From assembly GCA_024681875.1 (NCBI GenBank), contig JAILAA010000012.1, positions 1-14,396 on the forward strand: DNA of 14,396 bases, given 5' to 3'. Under the pieces are notes generated by a model. That model had not been told where the DNA came from and did no database searches. It saw only the letters and a list, made by a program, of their open reading frames with translations. The position numbers and the translations under genes were made by a program. This document shows, piece by piece, positions 12,648 through 14,396 of the stretch (position 1 is the stretch's first letter; each line of letters starts with the position of its first letter). The stretch comes from Prevotella sp. (GTDB taxonomy: Bacteria; Bacteroidota; Bacteroidia; Bacteroidales; Bacteroidaceae).

Positions 12648-12789
12648 ACATTATCTATAATCTGGTGCAAAGGTAAGAGGCTACACCCTTCTACGGGAAC
12701 CGTTTGCGGTATGGCAAGCAAAAGGGAATAACAGGCTACCGCTATTGTGGCATATGTTCATAAAAAACTCTAAAAAAGGTGCTATCGTC

Positions 12790-12820
12790 TTTGCCGCATG
12801 AATATTTTTCACTATCTTTA
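12790..12820 (+). promoter_or_regulatory. Promoter of the XRE gene
   Basis: TTTG (12790-12793), a 19-nt spacer and TATCTTTA (12813-12820, one mismatch from TAnnTTTG). The predicted start near 12826 gives a leader of about 20 nt to the ATG at 12846. It overlaps an in-frame ATG at 12798, which is therefore unlikely to be the start. Confidence 0.7.
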
Positions 12821-12845
12821 CACCCAAATAATAAATCTGAAAGAT

Positions 12846-13064
12846 ATGCAAGACGTAAATCGCCTAAAAATTGTGCTCGTAGAACAGAAGAAAACCAGCA
12901 AATGGTTATCAGAGGCATTGGGGGTAAATCCATCCACCGTTTCCAAATGGTGCACAAATTCTTCACAGCCAGATATCGAGACATTAGCAAAAATCTCAAA
13001 ACTATTAGATGTCAGTGTAGAGGAACTATTTAATAAGAAGTTCATGGAGTCTCTTTTAAGTTAA
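12846..13064 (+). CDS. Small XRE (Cro/C1-type) helix-turn-helix regulator
   Basis: This 72-residue protein is nearly all one HTH_3 domain: NRLKIVLVEQKKTSKWLSEA (5-24) forms the first helices, LGVNPSTVSKW (25-35) is the turn and recognition helix, and ETLAKISKLLDVSVEELF (45-62) closes the fold with the usual 'LLDVSVEELF' ending. There is no ligand-binding or dimerisation domain. Such minimal XRE proteins often stand before restriction-modification genes and set the timing of their expression. Here the next gene, 79 bp downstream on the same strand, is a nuclease-methylase fusion, so a controller-like role is the likely inference. The start at 12846 fits the promoter; starting at 12798 would add 16 residues that precede the predicted transcription start. 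A short ACTATC motif recurs upstream of both genes. Confidence 0.88.
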   Translation: MQDVNRLKIVLVEQKKTSKWLSEALGVNPSTVSKWCTNSSQPDIETLAKISKLLDVSVEELFNKKFMESLLS

Positions 13065-13143
13065 TTTGTATAATATAATGGCCATAGATACTTATCTTGA
13101 CTATCCACAGCCAGAGTGTTTTATGTAATTTGAAACTATCATT

Positions 13144-14396
13144 ATGGACCTAAAAGAATATATCAGCACTGTTAATCAGAAATATCGCGCTGGCAATGCC
13201 ACTGAGCACACCTATAGAGGCGTATTAGAACAATTAATGCAAAGCCTGTTGCCTAAACTCCGCATCGTGAACGAACCCAAGAGAGAGAAATGCGGTGCGC
13301 CAGACTATATCGCCAGTCGCAAGGACGGTATGCCAGTGTTCTATATTGAGGCAAAAGATATTGGCGACAATGACCTTGACGGGCGCAATCCTCATGGTCA
13401 TAAGGAGCAGTTTACCCGTTATAAGCAGGCTCTTGACTATATCATCTTCACTGACTACCTGGACTTCCACCTGTATGAGCACGGTGAGTTTATCGATAGT
13501 GTGCGTATAGCTGAGGTGAAGGGTGATAAGATTGTGGCCATCAATGAGAATGAAGAAAAGTTCCTTAATCTCATAGAACATGTAGGCAGTAATGCCATAC
13601 AGAGTATTACGTCAGCCTCGCGTCTGGCAAAACTGATGGCAGCCAAGGCACGACTCTTGGAGAATATTATCGAGCAAGCGATGAATGACGATACAGAGAG
13701 TTATGCCAACGAGAATCTTCGAGGACAATATCAGGCATTCAAGGATGTACTTATTCAGGAACTGAAACCTGAGGATTTTGCCGACATATATGCCCAGACG
13801 ATAGCCTACGGTATGTTTGCTGCGCGTTTGCATGATGATACGCCAGAGGATTTCAGCCGTGAGGAAGCTGCGCGTCTTATTCCAAAGACCAATCCTTTCT
13901 TGCGTCAGATATTCAACAATTTGGCTGGCAACGACCTTGATGAACGCATAGCATGGGTAGTAGATGACTTGGTTACTGTGTTTCAGGCCACTAACTTGCA
14001 GAAGATTATGGCGAGCTATAGCCGTGACAAGCTGCACCATGACCCGATGATTCGTTTCTACGAGGACTTCCTGTCTGAATACAGTCCGAAGTTGCGCAAG
14101 TCTAAAGGTGTATGGGACACCCCACAACCTGTCGTAGGCTTCATTGTCAGGGCTGTTGACGAGATACTTCAGAAGGAGTTTGGCTTGGCTGAGGGTTTGG
14201 CAGACTACTCAATGATAGAACGCGAAGTGGCCGTAGAGCAGAGCCGTGACAAGCGAACCACAGATGGCATGAAACACGAGAAGCGCCGTTTCCATCGTGT
14301 TCAGATTCTCGATCCTGCCACTGGTACTGGCACGTTCCTTGCAGAGGTGGTAAACCAGATATATGACCGCTATCGCGACAATCAAGGCATTTGGCA
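13144..14396 (+). CDS. Single-chain restriction-modification enzyme (type IIG / ISP-like), N-terminal 417 codons, partial at right edge
   Basis: From ATG at 13144 the frame is open to the window end. An N-terminal nuclease is seen: Glu21 in TEHTYRGVLEQ, then GAPDYIA (51-57) and FYIEAKDIG (66-74), giving a PD…EAK set (Asp54, Glu69, Lys71) of the PD-(D/E)XK superfamily. A mostly helical linker (about 150-315) follows, then GVWDTPQPVVGFIVRAVDEI (322-341), the motif X region of N6-adenine methylases, and LDPATGTGTFLAEVV (389-403), SAM-binding motif I in the form typical of type ISP enzymes. The catalytic NPPY/DPPY motif and target-recognition domain would lie beyond 14396. Type ISP proteins carry a helicase between nuclease and methylase; none is here, which favours a type IIG-like enzyme that cuts and methylates as one chain. 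Codon use is richer in A/T than in the genes left of 12300, consistent with transfer. Confidence 0.88.
   Translation, partial: MDLKEYISTVNQKYRAGNATEHTYRGVLEQLMQSLLPKLRIVNEPKREKCGAPDYIASRKDGMPVFYIEAKDIGDNDLDGRNPHGHKEQFTRYKQALDYIIFTDYLDFHLYEHGEFIDSVRIAEVKGDKIVAINENEEKFLNLIEHVGSNAIQSITSASRLAKLMAAKARLLENIIEQAMNDDTESYANENLRGQYQAFKDVLIQELKPEDFADIYAQTIAYGMFAARLHDDTPEDFSREEAARLIPKTNPFLRQIFNNLAGNDLDERIAWVVDDLVTVFQATNLQKIMASYSRDKLHHDPMIRFYEDFLSEYSPKLRKSKGVWDTPQPVVGFIVRAVDEILQKEFGLAEGLADYSMIEREVAVEQSRDKRTTDGMKHEKRRFHRVQILDPATGTGTFLAEVVNQIYDRYRDNQGIW

Larger units (their letters stand above)
12408..12789. other. Intergenic interval upstream of the XRE gene
   Basis: No gene is supported here. It contains a degenerate G/C-run element (12475-12500), a small hairpin AGCCT/AGGCT (12536-12549), a nested dyad (12611-12647), an isolated leftward TACCTTTG box (12675-12668) without a -33 partner, and three copies of AGGCTAC (12545, 12678, 12733). 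It marks the change from carbohydrate genes to the A/T-richer restriction-modification genes. Confidence 0.6.

Noticed and set aside
13065..13100. Separate promoter for the R-M gene (TTTG at 13065-13068 and TATCTTGA at 13093-13100)
   Set aside because: The spacer of 24 nt is too long and the -7 box has two mismatches, so it was not called. Co-transcription with the XRE gene is simpler.
13079..13128. Sixteen-residue open frame between the XRE and R-M genes
   Set aside because: Too short to support, with no clear promoter or conserved features. It could be a leader peptide, but nothing in the sequence shows that.

Overview
The window looks like a Bacteroidales chromosome, most likely Prevotella or a close relative. 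Five well-placed promoters carry the Bacteroidetes -7 element TAnnTTTG (four of them with a TTG/TTTG -33 box 19-20 bp upstream), recognisable Shine-Dalgarno sequences are absent, and the gene content is typical of a plant-glycan degrader: GH97, GH28, a GH43 tail, a Porin_O_P-type porin and a DUF2723/GT117 protein.

Layout. 1-99: last 32 codons of a GH43-like glycosidase (+). 160-198: a strong hairpin terminator shared with a leftward tRNA pair, tRNA-Val(GAC) and tRNA-Leu(UAG), driven by a promoter at 438-469. 470-1200: non-coding and rich in repeats: a palindrome pair, two opposed copies of a G/C-run element, a 20-bp duplication and a 7 x 31 bp tandem array that ends just before the next stop codon. 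1201-3895 (-): an outer-membrane porin followed by an SSS-family sodium:solute symporter, with an 8 x 8 bp tandem array between them. 4015-6742 (-): a GH97 glycosidase followed, 7 nt later, by a two-helix membrane protein of unknown role. 6743-6866: a divergent promoter region. 6867-10922 (+): a 1140-aa DUF2723/GT117 membrane protein and a NodB-type polysaccharide deacetylase, 12 bp apart. 10929-12284 (-): a secreted GH28-family beta-helix protein, convergent with the deacetylase across a 6-bp gap. 12285-12845: intergenic, with a nested dyad. 12846-14396 (+): a small XRE regulator, then the first 417 codons of a single-chain restriction-modification enzyme (PD-(D/E)XK nuclease joined to an N6-adenine methylase) cut by the window edge.

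How the parts fit. GH43, GH97 and GH28 plus the porin/symporter pair suggest extracellular or periplasmic cleavage of pectin- or galactoside-type plant glycans with sodium-coupled uptake; the substrate link is inference. The GT117/deacetylase pair points to cell-envelope glycan or glycoprotein synthesis. The XRE/R-M end is the accessory part: its codon use is visibly richer in A/T than the genes to its left, it follows a long repeat-bearing gap, and its architecture (nuclease fused to an ISP-type methylase motif with no helicase in the part seen) makes it the best candidate for a less ordinary system. The other main interest is the set of repeat families, one of which has entered the GH97 reading frame.
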